From positions 310,001 through 374,000 of the forward strand of contig NZ_JAERTZ010000026.1 in the NCBI RefSeq assembly GCF_016746085.1: a stretch of 64,000 bases of DNA. Reading direction: 5' to 3'. The notes beneath the pieces are model-generated. The model was not told where the DNA came from. It did not search any database and saw only the letters and a list, made by a program, of their open reading frames with translations. The translations under genes and the position numbers were made by a program. Shown here piece after piece: positions 31,322 through 39,764 of this stretch. How positions within the stretch are numbered: the first letter of the stretch is position 1; each line of letters opens with the position of its first letter. The stretch comes from Zobellella iuensis (GTDB lineage: Bacteria > Pseudomonadota > Gammaproteobacteria > Enterobacterales > Aeromonadaceae).

Positions 31322-31383
31322 GTGAGGGGTGAGGCGGAAAGCGTGAGGTGCACAGCAACCGGGGGGACGCCTCACCCCTCACC
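31322..31383. repeat. Inverted heptamer module GTGAGGG / CCTCACC
   Basis: GTGAGGG (31322), GTGAGGC (31329) and GTGAGGT (31343) are in one 7-bp phase, with a diverged unit between them. Two CCTCACC units (31370-31383) are the inverse. The outermost 15 bp (31322-31336 and 31368-31382) are perfectly complementary, enclosing 31 bp. It lies between the converging ends of prs and the TSUP gene. Confidence 0.8.
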
Positions 31384-31386
31384 ACA

Positions 31387-32115
31387 TTACCCGTAAAAGC
31401 GCACAAAGTAATAGCCGCTCAGGCCGATGCCGAACAGCACTATGGCCCAGGCCAGCAGCCGGGGCTTTATCCATACCAGCAACCGGGCGCCCAGCTTGCC
31501 CCCGACCAGATAGCCCAGCGCCAGCGCCAGGCAGGCCCGCCAGTGCACCAGCCCCGACAGGGAATACACCGCTATGGTGGCGCCGCTGGCCAGCATCGAC
31601 AGATACAGTTTGATGGCGTGCTGCTGCAAGTTGGAGCCCATCCGCAGCTGGCCGGTCAGCGCCATCAGCAAAACCCCCAGGCCGCCACCGAAGAAACCGC
31701 CGTAGAAGGCACCACCCAGCAGCAGCGGCCAGGCCCGCCGTTTCATCCTGAGTGGCCCTTCGAACCCCGACCGGCTCAACAGTTGGCGGGCATAGAGCAG
31801 GCTCACCGCCAGCAGCAGCCAGGGCACCAGGTAGTTGAAACTGTCGGCATGGAACTGCACCAGCGCCAGTGCCCCCAGGCCGCCACCGGCCAGGCCGATG
31901 CCGGTCAGCGCCAGCCAGGGGCCGCTGCCGAGCTGGCGACGCATGCCCCAGAAGGCGCTGGCGTAGCCGGGCCAGGACGCCACGCTGGCGGTGGCCACGG
32001 CGCCGGTGCTGGGTACGCCCGTAGCCAGCAGCGCCGGCAGGGTCAGGAACAGGCCGCCACCGGCCAGGGCATTGAGCACCCCGGCGAGCAGGGCCCAGCC
32101 GAGCAGTTCGTACAT
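31387..32115 (-). CDS. TSUP-family (TauE/SafE) membrane transporter
   Basis: This 242-residue inner-membrane protein has seven to eight hydrophobic helices. It shows the two related halves of the TauE/SafE family: GVLNALAGGGLFLTLPALLATGVPS near the N-terminus and GAFYGGFFGGGLGVLLMAL in the middle. Relatives export sulfite, sulfoacetate or other organosulfur anions; the substrate is not predictable. ATG at 32115 has AGGA 8 bp upstream and was preferred over an ATG three codons earlier with no spacing from that site. The gene is on its own, divergent from pth. Confidence 0.85.
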   Translation of the reverse strand: MYELLGWALLAGVLNALAGGGLFLTLPALLATGVPSTGAVATASVASWPGYASAFWGMRRQLGSGPWLALTGIGLAGGGLGALALVQFHADSFNYLVPWLLLAVSLLYARQLLSRSGFEGPLRMKRRAWPLLLGGAFYGGFFGGGLGVLLMALTGQLRMGSNLQQHAIKLYLSMLASGATIAVYSLSGLVHWRACLALALGYLVGGKLGARLLVWIKPRLLAWAIVLFGIGLSGYYFVRFYG

Positions 32116-32307
32116 AAGAAGCATCCTGTGACAGGCATCCGTGCGGCTATGGAAAGGGCGATGACGCCCCGAAGAGTGCAAACGATCTTAAGCGTAATCG
32201 TACACAATGTTGATATATTACCGATTCCGGCGGATCAAGTCACCGAGGTGGCCATTATTGCCGCTCTTCATTAGAATATGGCGTCATTTTAACGGCCGAC
32301 TCAGCAT

Positions 32308-32904
32308 ATGCACCCTATCGAACTGATCGTCGGGCTTGGTAATCCGGGCCCGGAATACGCCCACACCCGCCACAACGCCGGCGCCTGGTATGTGGCCGAG
32401 CTGGCCCGGCTGCACGGCGGCCAGCTCAGGGAAGAAGGCAAGTTTTTCGGCTGGACCGGCCGGATACGCATCGGGGGCCATGATGTACGGCTGCTGATCC
32501 CGGCCACCTTCATGAACCGCTCGGGCAAGTCGGTAGCGGCCATGGCCAACTTCTACCAGATCCCACCCGAGGCGATACTGGTGGCCCACGACGAGCTGGA
32601 TCTGCCCCCGGGCAGCGCCCGTTTCAAGCAGGGCGGCGGCCACGGCGGCCATAACGGCCTGAAGGACATCATCAGCAGCCTCGGCAACAGCAAGGACTTT
32701 TACCGGCTGCGGCTCGGCATCGGCCATCCGGGGCACAAGTCCCAGGTAGCCGGCTTCGTGCTCACCAAGGCACCGGCTCCCGAGCAGAGCCTGTTGGAGG
32801 CCACGGTAGACGAGGCCGCCCGCGCCACCGATATTTTATTCAACGACGGCATGACCAGGGCGATGAATCGCCTGCATGCCTTCAATGCCGATTCCACCAA
32901 GTAA
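32308..32904 (+). CDS. pth: Peptidyl-tRNA hydrolase
   Basis: This 198-residue enzyme recycles peptidyl-tRNAs released early from ribosomes. [20 protein letters not shown] contains the catalytic His and the Asn (residues around 11-24). [21 protein letters not shown] and [13 protein letters not shown] are the remaining signature segments. The pth-ychF order, 16 bp apart, is conserved in gammaproteobacteria, and the two are likely co-transcribed. Confidence 0.97.
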   Translation: MHPIELIVGLGNPGPEYAHTRHNAGAWYVAELARLHGGQLREEGKFFGWTGRIRIGGHDVRLLIPATFMNRSGKSVAAMANFYQIPPEAILVAHDELDLPPGSARFKQGGGHGGHNGLKDIISSLGNSKDFYRLRLGIGHPGHKSQVAGFVLTKAPAPEQSLLEATVDEAARATDILFNDGMTRAMNRLHAFNADSTK

Positions 32905-32920
32905 ATTTCAGGACACAGCT

Positions 32921-34012
32921 ATGGGTTTTAAATGCGGTATCGTGGGCCTGCCCAATGTGGGCAAGTCCACCCTGTTCAACGCGCTGACCAAGGCGGGCAT
33001 CGAAGCCGCCAACTTCCCCTTCTGCACCATAGAGCCGAACACCGGGGTGGTGCCGGTGCCGGACCCACGTCTCGACGCCCTGGCCGAAATCGTCAAGCCT
33101 CAGCGCATCCTGCCCACCACCATGGAATTCGTGGACATCGCCGGCCTGGTGGCGGGTGCCTCCAAGGGCGAAGGCCTGGGCAACAAGTTCCTGGCCAACA
33201 TCCGCGAAACCGACGCCATCGGCCATGTGGTGCGCTGCTTCGACAACGACAACATAGTGCACGTGGCCGGCCAGGTATCGCCCAAGGACGATATCGAAAT
33301 CATCAATACCGAGCTGGCGCTGGCGGATCTGGACACCTGTGAGCGGGCCATGCAGCGCAACGCCAAGAAGGCCAAGGGGGGCGACAAGGACGCCAAGTTC
33401 GAGATGACGGTGCTGGAAAAGCTGCTGCCCGCCCTGGAGCAGGCCCGGGTACTGCGCAGCGTAGAGCTCACCAAGGAAGAGAGGGCGGCCATCGACTACC
33501 TGAACTTCCTCACCATCAAGCCGACCATGTATATCGCCAACGTCAATGACGACGGCTTCGAGAACAACCCCTACCTGGCCCAGGTGGAGGAAATCGCCGC
33601 CGCCGAAAACGCCATAGTGGTGCCGGTGTGTGCCGCCATGGAATCGGAAATCGCCGAGCTGGACGCGGAAGAAGCCGCCGAGTTCATGGCCGACATGGGC
33701 CTGGAAGAGCCGGGCCTGAACCGGGTGATCCGCGCAGGCTACCAGTTGCTCAACCTGCAGACCTACTTCACCGCCGGGGTGAAGGAAGTCCGCGCCTGGA
33801 CCATCCCCGTGGGCGCCACCGCGCCCCAGGCCGCGGGCAAGATCCACACCGACTTCGAAAAGGGCTTTATCCGCGCCCAGACCATCGCCTTCGACGACTA
33901 CATCGCCTACAAGGGCGAGCAGGGCGCCAAGGAAGCGGGCAAGATGCGCTCCGAGGGCAAGGACTATATCGTCAAGGACGGCGACGTAATGAACTTCCTG
34001 TTCAACGTCTGA
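32921..34012 (+). CDS. ychF: Ribosome-binding ATPase YchF (OLA1 family)
   Basis: This 363-residue protein equals E. coli YchF in length. The G1 loop GLPNVGKST is at residues 8-16. The G4 position has the ATP-selective form (NVNDDG rather than NKxD), typical of the OLA1/YchF family. A coiled-coil insertion (residues about 130-200) and a C-terminal TGS domain ([23 protein letters not shown]) follow. It binds ribosomes and negatively affects the oxidative stress response in E. coli. The ATG at 32921 matches the family N-terminus MGFKCGIVG. Confidence 0.97.
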   Translation: MGFKCGIVGLPNVGKSTLFNALTKAGIEAANFPFCTIEPNTGVVPVPDPRLDALAEIVKPQRILPTTMEFVDIAGLVAGASKGEGLGNKFLANIRETDAIGHVVRCFDNDNIVHVAGQVSPKDDIEIINTELALADLDTCERAMQRNAKKAKGGDKDAKFEMTVLEKLLPALEQARVLRSVELTKEERAAIDYLNFLTIKPTMYIANVNDDGFENNPYLAQVEEIAAAENAIVVPVCAAMESEIAELDAEEAAEFMADMGLEEPGLNRVIRAGYQLLNLQTYFTAGVKEVRAWTIPVGATAPQAAGKIHTDFEKGFIRAQTIAFDDYIAYKGEQGAKEAGKMRSEGKDYIVKDGDVMNFLFNV

Positions 34013-34030
34013 GCCGGTAACCGCCGTTGC

Positions 34031-34064
34031 AAAAGGCCGGGTCTGACCCGGCCTTTTCTTTTTT
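34031..34064 (+). terminator. Terminator of pth-ychF
   Basis: The 12-bp stem AAAAGGCCGGGT/ACCCGGCCTTTT with a CTG loop is followed by a T-rich tail. Confidence 0.93.
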
Positions 34065-34230
34065 ATTCGAGTAAAAAACCGGCCGCCCTGGCTACCCTGC
34101 CGCCACCGTGCCTAGTTTCTGGCCAAACGGTTGAGCCCGACCCGTTTTTCGGGAAAAAACGGTTGACGCTCCCGAGCCGGATACGCATAATGCGCCCCGT
34201 CCGGTGACGAGCAGTCATCGACGGCAAAGT

Positions 34231-34307
34231 GGCTATGTAGCTCAGTTGGTTAGAGCACATCACTCATAATGATGGGGTCGCAGGTTCGAATCCCGCCATA
34301 GCCACCA
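34231..34307 (+). tRNA. tRNA-Met (CAU, elongator)
   Basis: 77 nt including an encoded CCA. The acceptor GGCTATG pairs with CATAGCC, the anticodon loop is CTCATAA (CAU), and the T arm is CAGGTTCGAATCCCG. It is nearly identical to E. coli metT, which also opens the tRNA cluster beside ubiF there. Confidence 0.97.
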
Positions 34308-34313
34308 CTCTGC

Positions 34314-34388
34314 TGGGGTATCGCCAAGCGGTAAGGCAGCGGGTTTTGATCCCGCCATTCCCAGGTTCGAATCCTGGTACCCCAGCCA
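34314..34388 (+). tRNA. tRNA-Gln (UUG), copy 1
   Basis: 75 nt with encoded CCA. The acceptor TGGGGTA pairs with TACCCCA, the anticodon arm is GCGGG-TTTTGAT-CCCGC (UUG), and the T arm is CCAGGTTCGAATCCTGG. It lies 6 bp after tRNA-Met. Confidence 0.97.
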
Positions 34389-34409
34389 TTTTTAAGAAGT
34401 GGTTGAAGA

Positions 34410-34456
34410 AAAGCGGGTTTTGCTACCGGCCTCAGTGCCAGGGTTCAAGGCCAACA
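34410..34456 (+). pseudogene. Degenerate tRNA-Gln-like fragment 1
   Basis: AAGCGGGTTTTGCTACCGG resembles the tRNA-Gln anticodon arm and is followed by CCTCAGTGCCAGGGTTCAAGG, resembling a T arm. The 5' acceptor half and the CCA end are absent. CCGGCCTCAGTGCC also resembles the arm of the terminators at the end of the cluster, so the fragment may be a chimera of tRNA and terminator sequence. Confidence 0.55.
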
Positions 34457-34512
34457 CCTTCAGCTATTTTCAAGATGGCTGATTCTGTGTTATCACTGTC
34501 AACCATCATCGT

Positions 34513-34587
34513 TGGGGTATCGCCAAGCGGTAAGGCAGCGGGTTTTGATCCCGCCATTCCCAGGTTCGAATCCTGGTACCCCAGCCA
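34513..34587 (+). tRNA. tRNA-Gln (UUG), copy 2
   Basis: 75 nt, identical in sequence to copy 1 by inspection, with encoded CCA and UUG anticodon. Confidence 0.97.
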
Positions 34588-34604
34588 TATTTCTGCAAAG
34601 CTGG

Positions 34605-34666
34605 TTAAGCAGCGGGTTTTGCTCCCGGCCTCAGTGCAAGGGTTCACAACTCGGTACCCCCAGCCA
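34605..34666 (+). pseudogene. Degenerate tRNA-Gln-like fragment 2
   Basis: From TTAAGCAGCGGGTTTTGC onward this follows the 3' two thirds of tRNA-Gln and ends in TACCCCCAGCCA, a one-base-expanded acceptor plus CCA. The T arm is disrupted (AGGGTTCACAACTCGG) and the 5' acceptor is missing, so it cannot fold as a functional tRNA. Confidence 0.7.
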
Positions 34667-34704
34667 TTTTTAAGAAAACCATTGAGGCGACTCAATGCTT
34701 ATGT

Positions 34705-34781
34705 GGCTATGTAGCTCAGTTGGTTAGAGCACATCACTCATAATGATGGGGTCGCAGGTTCGAATCCCGCCATAGCCACCA
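34705..34781 (+). tRNA. tRNA-Met (CAU, elongator), copy 2
   Basis: 77 nt, identical to the first tRNA-Met copy by inspection, with encoded CCA. It corresponds in position to metU of the E. coli cluster. Confidence 0.97.
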
Positions 34782-34788
34782 CTCTTTT

Positions 34789-34873
34789 GCGGGAGTGGCG
34801 AAATTGGTAGACGCACCAGATTTAGGTTCTGGCGCCGCAAGGTGTGCGAGTTCAAGTCTCGCCTCCCGCACCA
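34789..34873 (+). tRNA. tRNA-Leu (UAG)
   Basis: 85 nt class II tRNA with a variable arm. The acceptor GCGGGAG pairs with CTCCCGC, the anticodon arm is CCAGA-TTTAGGT-TCTGG (UAG), and CCA is encoded. The E. coli cluster also includes a leucine tRNA (leuW). Confidence 0.97.
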
Positions 34874-34881
34874 TTAAAAAT

Positions 34882-34956
34882 TGGGGTATCGCCAAGCGGT
34901 AAGGCAGCGGGTTTTGATCCCGCCATTCCCAGGTTCGAATCCTGGTACCCCAGCCA
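34882..34956 (+). tRNA. tRNA-Gln (UUG), copy 3
   Basis: 75 nt, identical to copies 1 and 2 by inspection, with encoded CCA. It is followed by the first of two nearly identical terminators. Confidence 0.97.
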
Positions 34957-34966
34957 TATCAAAATC

Positions 34967-34994
34967 AAAAAGCCGGCCTCTGTGCCGGTTTTTT
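34967..34994. terminator. tRNA cluster terminator 1
   Basis: AAAAAGCCGGC pairs with GCCGGTTTTTT (one G-T pair) around a 6-base loop. The T-run is strong on the plus strand, with a shorter one on the minus strand. Confidence 0.88.
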
Positions 34995-35010
34995 GTTTAT
35001 CGGATCAGTA

Positions 35011-35066
35011 TCAACGGGCCTTGACCCCGGCACCGCCCCCAGGTTCGAATCCTGGTACCCCAGCCA
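35011..35066 (+). pseudogene. 3' part of tRNA-Gln (relic 3)
   Basis: The last 28 bases are identical to the tRNA-Gln 3' end: an intact T arm AGGTTCGAATCCTGG and TACCCCAGCCA. The anticodon arm is mutated (CGGGCCTTGACCCCGG) and the 5' half is absent. Confidence 0.75.
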
Positions 35067-35085
35067 TATTTCTGTAAAGCTGGTC

Positions 35086-35144
35086 AAACAGCGGGTTTTG
35101 CTCCCGGCCTCAGTGCCCAGGTCCATAACCCGGGACCCCAGCCA
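35086..35144 (+). pseudogene. Degenerate tRNA-Gln-like fragment 4
   Basis: This is closely related to fragment 2 (shared AGCGGGTTTTGCTCCCGG and CCTCAGTG). Its T arm is further decayed (CAGGTCCATAACCCGG) and it ends in ACCCCAGCCA. Terminator 2 follows directly. Confidence 0.7.
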
Positions 35145-35154
35145 TATCAAAATC

Positions 35155-35182
35155 AAAAAGCCGGCCTATGTGCCGGTTTTTT
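35155..35182. terminator. tRNA cluster terminator 2 (duplicated)
   Basis: Same hairpin as terminator 1. The 45 bp from the CCA end through the T-run (34951-34995 and 35139-35183) differ at a single base, so tRNA 3' end and terminator were duplicated together. It could also terminate ubiF from the opposite strand. Confidence 0.85.
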
Positions 35183-35190
35183 GCTTTCTG

Positions 35191-35211
35191 GGACTTGGGA
35201 TTATGGACTGG
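35191..35211. repeat. Three-unit heptamer relic
   Basis: GGACTTG, GGATTAT and GGACTGG follow one another in exact 7-bp phase. They are the same two unit types that form the arrays at 59951-60055 and 63565-63585. The rest of the 35183-35335 stretch shows no gene I can recognise. Confidence 0.6.
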
Positions 35212-35335
35212 AAAAGATCGACTAAAGCCGACCCTACCAAAAAGCCACACCTCCTGCTTTTACAAGAATGGCGCAGCCTTCAGCAGCACCGCTGGCGTGT
35301 CTTCCAGCGTCCAGCCTACGGCTTAAAGCTACCCT

Positions 35336-36505
35336 TCAAAGCCCCATGGCGTATTTCATTACCTGGTTTTTCAGCGGGCCGCTGTGCTGGGCGGCTTTCA
35401 ATCCCAGGTTGCGCAGCAGCTTGAACGGCAGCAGATCGTTGCTGAACGTCTGATAAAAGAGATCCATGGCCCCCTGCATCAGCAGGTTGTCGGGCCGGCG
35501 CCGGCACTGGTAGCGTTCCAGCAACTCGGCCGAGGCAACATCCCGGCCGCCTTCCACCGCCCGGTGCATCAGTTCGCTCAGGCAGGCCACGTCCTTGAAC
35601 CCCAGGTTGACCCCCTGCCCCGCCAGTGGATTGATGGTATGGGCGGCGTCCCCCAGCAGCACCACGGCGCCTTTCACATACTGGTTGGCGTGCCGCCGAC
35701 GCAGCGGAAAATGGCCCTTGTCCAGTACCTGGAAGGCACCCAGCCGGGGCGGGAAATGCGCGGCGACCTGTTGTGCCAGTGCCCCATGGTCCAGCGCGGC
35801 CAACTCCCGGATTCGCGCCTTCTGGTCGTACCACACCAGGGAGCCGTGGCGCTGGCCCAGGGGCAGAAAGGCACGGGGACCACTGGGGCAGAATTGCTGC
35901 CAGGTCGTCTCGGCTTCCAGGGCGTCGCCCTCTATGCTGAGCAGCATGCAATGCTGGGCATAGTCCCAGGCGGTAACGCCGATGCCCGCAAACTGGCGGG
36001 TGCGCGACTCGGCCCCGTCGCAGGCCAGCACCAGCCGGGCCTGCAGCCGCCGGCCGTCCTCCAGCGCCAGCTCGGCGCCCTTTTCATTCCGGCTGAGCCC
36101 GGCCAGGCCGTTGGGACAGTCCAGCACCACATTGTGCCACTGGGCCAGGGCCTGCCAAAGCCCGAGCTGGATCACCCGGTTTTCCACCATAAAACCCAGG
36201 TGGTCGCAATCCAGCTCCCGGGCCTCGAAGCGGGTGCCGAACCCCTGCCACTCGCGCGCTTCCAGGGCGCGGTAGGGCCAGGCCCGCATGGCGACAATGG
36301 CATCCCAGGCCCCGGCCTGCTGCAGCAAGCGCACCGAAGCGGCGCTGATGGCGGACACGCGCAGGTCAAACGCCTGCCCGGGTTCGAAGGCGGCGGGCGC
36401 CCTGGCTTCGATAACCCGGATACTCAGCCCGCTAGGCGCCAGCAGCGCCGCCGCCAGGGCACCGACCATACCGCCGCCGATGATGGCGACATCACAGTGT
36501 TCCAT
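35336..36505 (-). CDS. ubiF: Ubiquinone-biosynthesis FAD monooxygenase UbiF
   Basis: This 389-residue flavoprotein hydroxylates 2-octaprenyl-3-methyl-6-methoxy-1,4-benzoquinol at C5 (UbiH/F/Visc group). The FAD motifs are IIGGGMVGALAAALLAPSG at the N-terminus, ACDGAESRTR, and GDAAHTINPLAGQGVNLGF. ATG at 36505 with a GGAGG site was chosen; the open frame upstream has no family similarity. It is divergent from miaB with the tRNA cluster on its other side, exactly as in E. coli, which supports UbiF over UbiH. Confidence 0.92.
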   Translation of the reverse strand: MEHCDVAIIGGGMVGALAAALLAPSGLSIRVIEARAPAAFEPGQAFDLRVSAISAASVRLLQQAGAWDAIVAMRAWPYRALEAREWQGFGTRFEARELDCDHLGFMVENRVIQLGLWQALAQWHNVVLDCPNGLAGLSRNEKGAELALEDGRRLQARLVLACDGAESRTRQFAGIGVTAWDYAQHCMLLSIEGDALEAETTWQQFCPSGPRAFLPLGQRHGSLVWYDQKARIRELAALDHGALAQQVAAHFPPRLGAFQVLDKGHFPLRRRHANQYVKGAVVLLGDAAHTINPLAGQGVNLGFKDVACLSELMHRAVEGGRDVASAELLERYQCRRRPDNLLMQGAMDLFYQTFSNDLLPFKLLRNLGLKAAQHSGPLKNQVMKYAMGL

Positions 36506-36667
36506 TGTCCAACCTCCGGATTTTTCGGCCATTCTACCCCATTTAACCGGCGATTTCGGCGAGAATCTGGCCCCGTGCATGCTGGATATTATCTGGTCAC
36601 TGCCGGGAGAAAAGAGTAGAATGCCCGGTCCTGAACGCATGTCCCTTGCCGTAATTCAAAGAGTGCC

Positions 36668-38098
36668 ATGAGCAAAAAACTTCATATCAAAACCTGGGGC
36701 TGTCAGATGAACGAATACGATTCATCCAAGATGGCCGATCTGCTGGACGCCACCCACGGCTACCAGCTCACCGAAGAAGCGGAGCACGCCGACGTGCTGC
36801 TGCTCAACACCTGCTCCATCCGCGAAAAGGCGCAGGAGAAGGTGTTCCATCAGTTGGGCCGCTGGCGTCCGTTGAAGGAAGCCAACCCCAGGCTGGTGAT
36901 CGGTGTCGGCGGCTGTGTCGCCTCCCAGGAAGGTGATGCCATTCGCGCCCGCGCGCCCTTTGTGGACATAGTGTTCGGTCCCCAGACCCTGCACCGGCTG
37001 CCGGCGATGATCAAATCCGTGCTCGAAGGCAAGGGCGCCCAGGTGGACGTGGCCTTTCCGGAAATCGAGAAATTCGACAACCTGCCCGAGCCCAGGGCCG
37101 AAGGCGCCACCGCCTTCGTGTCCATCATGGAAGGCTGTTCCAAGTACTGCTCCTTCTGCGTGGTGCCCTACACCCGCGGCGAGGAAGTGAGCCGCCCACT
37201 GGACGATGTGCTCTATGAAATCGCCCAGCTCGCCGAGCAGGGCGTGCGCGAAGTCAACCTGCTGGGCCAGAACGTCAACGCCTACCGGGGCGAGACCCAT
37301 GACGGCGACATCTGCAGCTTCGCCGAGCTGCTGCGACTGGTGGCGGCCATCGACGGCATCGACCGCATCCGCTACACCACCAGCCACCCCATCGAGTTTA
37401 CCGACGACATCATCGAGGTGTACAAGGACACTCCCGAGGTGGTCAGCTTCCTGCACCTGCCGGTACAGAGCGGCTCGGATCGCATCCTCACCCTGATGAA
37501 GCGGCCGCACACCGCGCTGGAATACAAGTCCAAGATCCGCCGGCTGCGCGCGGCCCGGCCCGATATCACCATCAGCTCCGACTTTATCGTGGGCTTCCCC
37601 GGTGAAGACGCCGACGACTTCGAAAAGACCATGAAACTCATCGAGGACCTGGGCTTCGACATGAGCTTCAGCTTTATCTTCAGCCCCCGCCCCGGCACCC
37701 CGGCCGCCGACCTGCCCGACGATGTGCCGATGGACGAGAAAAAGGAGCGGCTGTACCGGTTGCAGAATGTGATCAACAACCAGGCCCAGCAGATCAGCCG
37801 GCAGATGCTGGGCTCCACCCAGCGCATCCTGGTGGAAGGTCCCTCCAAGCTCAACCCCATGGAGCTGCGCGGCCGCACCGAGAACAACCGGGTGGTCAAC
37901 TTCGAAGGGCCGCACCACCTTATCGGCGGCTTCGCCGATGTGGAAATTACCGAAGTGATGCCCCACAGCCTGCGCGGCACCTTCCTGCGCGGCGAGGCCG
38001 AAATGGACCTGCGGGTACAGGTTTCTCCCCGGAGCATCCTCGCTCGTCGCCCCGACGGCGTGGCCGACGAAGTGGGCGTGGCGACCTTTACCCCTTAA
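36668..38098 (+). CDS. miaB: tRNA-2-methylthio-N6-dimethylallyladenosine synthase MiaB
   Basis: This 476-residue radical-SAM enzyme methylthiolates i6A37 of tRNAs reading UNN codons. The N-terminal UPF0004 domain has three cluster cysteines ([21 protein letters not shown]). The radical-SAM CxxxCxxC is in [18 protein letters not shown] near residue 157. A C-terminal TRAM domain is present (residues about 380-445). It starts the miaB-phoH-ybeY-ybeX-lnt series. Confidence 0.97.
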   Translation: MSKKLHIKTWGCQMNEYDSSKMADLLDATHGYQLTEEAEHADVLLLNTCSIREKAQEKVFHQLGRWRPLKEANPRLVIGVGGCVASQEGDAIRARAPFVDIVFGPQTLHRLPAMIKSVLEGKGAQVDVAFPEIEKFDNLPEPRAEGATAFVSIMEGCSKYCSFCVVPYTRGEEVSRPLDDVLYEIAQLAEQGVREVNLLGQNVNAYRGETHDGDICSFAELLRLVAAIDGIDRIRYTTSHPIEFTDDIIEVYKDTPEVVSFLHLPVQSGSDRILTLMKRPHTALEYKSKIRRLRAARPDITISSDFIVGFPGEDADDFEKTMKLIEDLGFDMSFSFIFSPRPGTPAADLPDDVPMDEKKERLYRLQNVINNQAQQISRQMLGSTQRILVEGPSKLNPMELRGRTENNRVVNFEGPHHLIGGFADVEITEVMPHSLRGTFLRGEAEMDLRVQVSPRSILARRPDGVADEVGVATFTP

Positions 38099-38109
38099 AC
38101 AGCAGCCTT

Positions 38110-38242
38110 AAGCCAGAAGCTGGAAGCCGTTGGTGCTGGAATAGTGATTGACAACGGCTTCCTGACATCAAAATCTATTCTAGCTTCTAGCTTCTAGCTT
38201 CTAGCTTCTAGCTTCTAGCTTCAGGCTTATCGCTTCCGGCTT
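38110..38242. repeat. Inverted heptamer module between miaB and phoH
   Basis: On the left, AAGCCAG, AAGCTGG and AAGCCGT (38110-38130) are in exact phase. On the right, six CTAGCTT units and then CAGGCTT, ATCGCTT and CCGGCTT (38180-38242), also in exact phase, are the reverse complement type. The spacer holds a second inverted pair, GGAAGCCGTTG and CAACGGCTTCC. The module fills almost the whole 159-bp gap and ends at the phoH ribosome-binding site. Confidence 0.88.
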
Positions 38243-38257
38243 TTGAAAGGAGTTACC

Positions 38258-39292
38258 TTGACCCCCAACGTCACCCATCTGGAACTCGAACTGCAGCCCG
38301 CCGACGGCCAACGCCTGGCCAGCCTGTGTGGCCCCTTCGACGACAACCTCAAGCAACTGGAGCGCCGCCTGGGCGTGGAGATCAACTACCACAACCAGCA
38401 CTTCCAGATCCTGGGACCGGCCCACCTGGCCCAGGTCACCGGCGAGCTGCTCAAGCGGCTCTATGTGGAGACCCAACCGGTCAAGGGCCAGGCCGTGCCC
38501 GACATCACTCCCGAGCAGGTCCATCTCGCCATCAAGGAAAGCCGGGTACTGGAGCAGGGCCCGGAGCCCGACACCGGCTACCAGTACGGCAAGGAAGTGA
38601 CCATCAAGACCAAGCGCGGCATGATCAAGCCGCGCACCCCCAACCAGGCCCAGTACGTGGCCCATATCCTGACCCACGACATCACCTTCGGCATAGGCCC
38701 AGCCGGCACCGGCAAGACCTACCTGGCGGTGGCCGCCGCGGTGGATGCGCTGGAACGCCAGGAAATCCGCCGCATCCTGCTGACCCGGCCTGCGGTGGAA
38801 GCGGGCGAGAAGCTCGGCTTCCTGCCCGGGGATCTGAGCCAGAAGGTCGACCCCTACCTGCGCCCCCTGTACGACGCCCTGTTCGAAATGCTGGGCTTCG
38901 AGCGGGTGGAAAAACTTATCGAGCGCAATGTCATCGAAGTGGCGCCGCTCGCCTACATGCGCGGCCGCACCCTGAACGACGCCTTTATCATCCTGGATGA
39001 GAGCCAGAACACCACGGTGGAACAGATGAAGATGTTCCTGACCCGCATCGGCTTCAACTCCAAGGCGGTGATCACCGGCGACATCACCCAGATAGACCTG
39101 CCGCGCAATGCCAAGTCCGGCCTGCGCCACGCCATCGAGGTGCTGAGCGAGGTCGAGGGGCTGTCGTTCAACTTCTTCCGCGCCGAAGACGTGGTGCGCC
39201 ACCCGGTGGTGGCCCGCATCGTGCGCGCCTACGAGGCTTTCGAGTCCCAGCAGAAGCGCGCCGCCCATCCCGATGAGGACAAAAAAGCATGA
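38258..39292 (+). CDS. ybeZ: PhoH-like ATPase (YbeZ)
   Basis: This 344-residue PhoH-family NTPase has Walker [10 protein letters not shown] and Walker [10 protein letters not shown], with the family segment [20 protein letters not shown] identical to E. coli YbeZ. It works with the endoribonuclease YbeY, encoded next, probably in ribosome or RNA quality control. The start is a TTG at 38258: AAAGGAG lies 6 bp upstream, and the next residues ([19 protein letters not shown]) fit the family. The ribosome site directly abuts the heptamer module. Confidence 0.94.
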   Translation: MTPNVTHLELELQPADGQRLASLCGPFDDNLKQLERRLGVEINYHNQHFQILGPAHLAQVTGELLKRLYVETQPVKGQAVPDITPEQVHLAIKESRVLEQGPEPDTGYQYGKEVTIKTKRGMIKPRTPNQAQYVAHILTHDITFGIGPAGTGKTYLAVAAAVDALERQEIRRILLTRPAVEAGEKLGFLPGDLSQKVDPYLRPLYDALFEMLGFERVEKLIERNVIEVAPLAYMRGRTLNDAFIILDESQNTTVEQMKMFLTRIGFNSKAVITGDITQIDLPRNAKSGLRHAIEVLSEVEGLSFNFFRAEDVVRHPVVARIVRAYEAFESQQKRAAHPDEDKKA

Positions 39293-39759
39293 CCCTGTGG
39301 CTGGATTTGCAAGTCGCCTGCGATGAAACGCCCGGCCTGCCGGACGAGCGGGAGTTCGAAACCTGGCTGGCTGCCGCGCTCGCCGGTGAGCGCATGGATG
39401 CCGAAGTCACGGTGCGGCTGGTGGACGAAGCGGAAAGCCGTGAGCTCAATCGGGACTACAGGGGCAAGGATTATGCCACCAATGTACTGTCCTTCCCCTT
39501 CGAAGCCCCCCCCGGCATCGAACTGCCCCTGCTGGGTGATCTGGTGATCTGCCGCCAGGTGGTGGAGCGTGAAGCGGCGGAGCAGAACAAGCCCTTGAAG
39601 TCCCACTGGGCGCACATGGTGATACATGGCTGCTTGCATTTACTCGGTTTTGACCATATTAAGGATGACGAAGCCGAGATAATGGAATCCAAAGAGATAG
39701 CGATCCTGGCCGGTTTAGGTATCGACAATCCCTATCAAGACGATGATGAAGGTGAATGA
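39289..39759 (+). CDS. ybeY: Endoribonuclease YbeY
   Basis: This 156-residue zinc-dependent RNase is involved in 16S rRNA 3' maturation and 70S quality control. The metal-binding [11 protein letters not shown] motif gives the three histidines, near residues 115-125. [18 protein letters not shown] is the other conserved segment. It overlaps phoH by 4 bp (ATGA), showing translational coupling. Confidence 0.96.
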   Translation: MTLWLDLQVACDETPGLPDEREFETWLAAALAGERMDAEVTVRLVDEAESRELNRDYRGKDYATNVLSFPFEAPPGIELPLLGDLVICRQVVEREAAEQNKPLKSHWAHMVIHGCLHLLGFDHIKDDEAEIMESKEIAILAGLGIDNPYQDDDEGE

Positions 39760-39764
39760 GGTCC

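Noticed and set aside
35186-35335. Small gene between the tRNA cluster and ubiF
   Set aside because: An open frame continues into ubiF antisense, but it lacks a start with ribosome site and any recognisable similarity.
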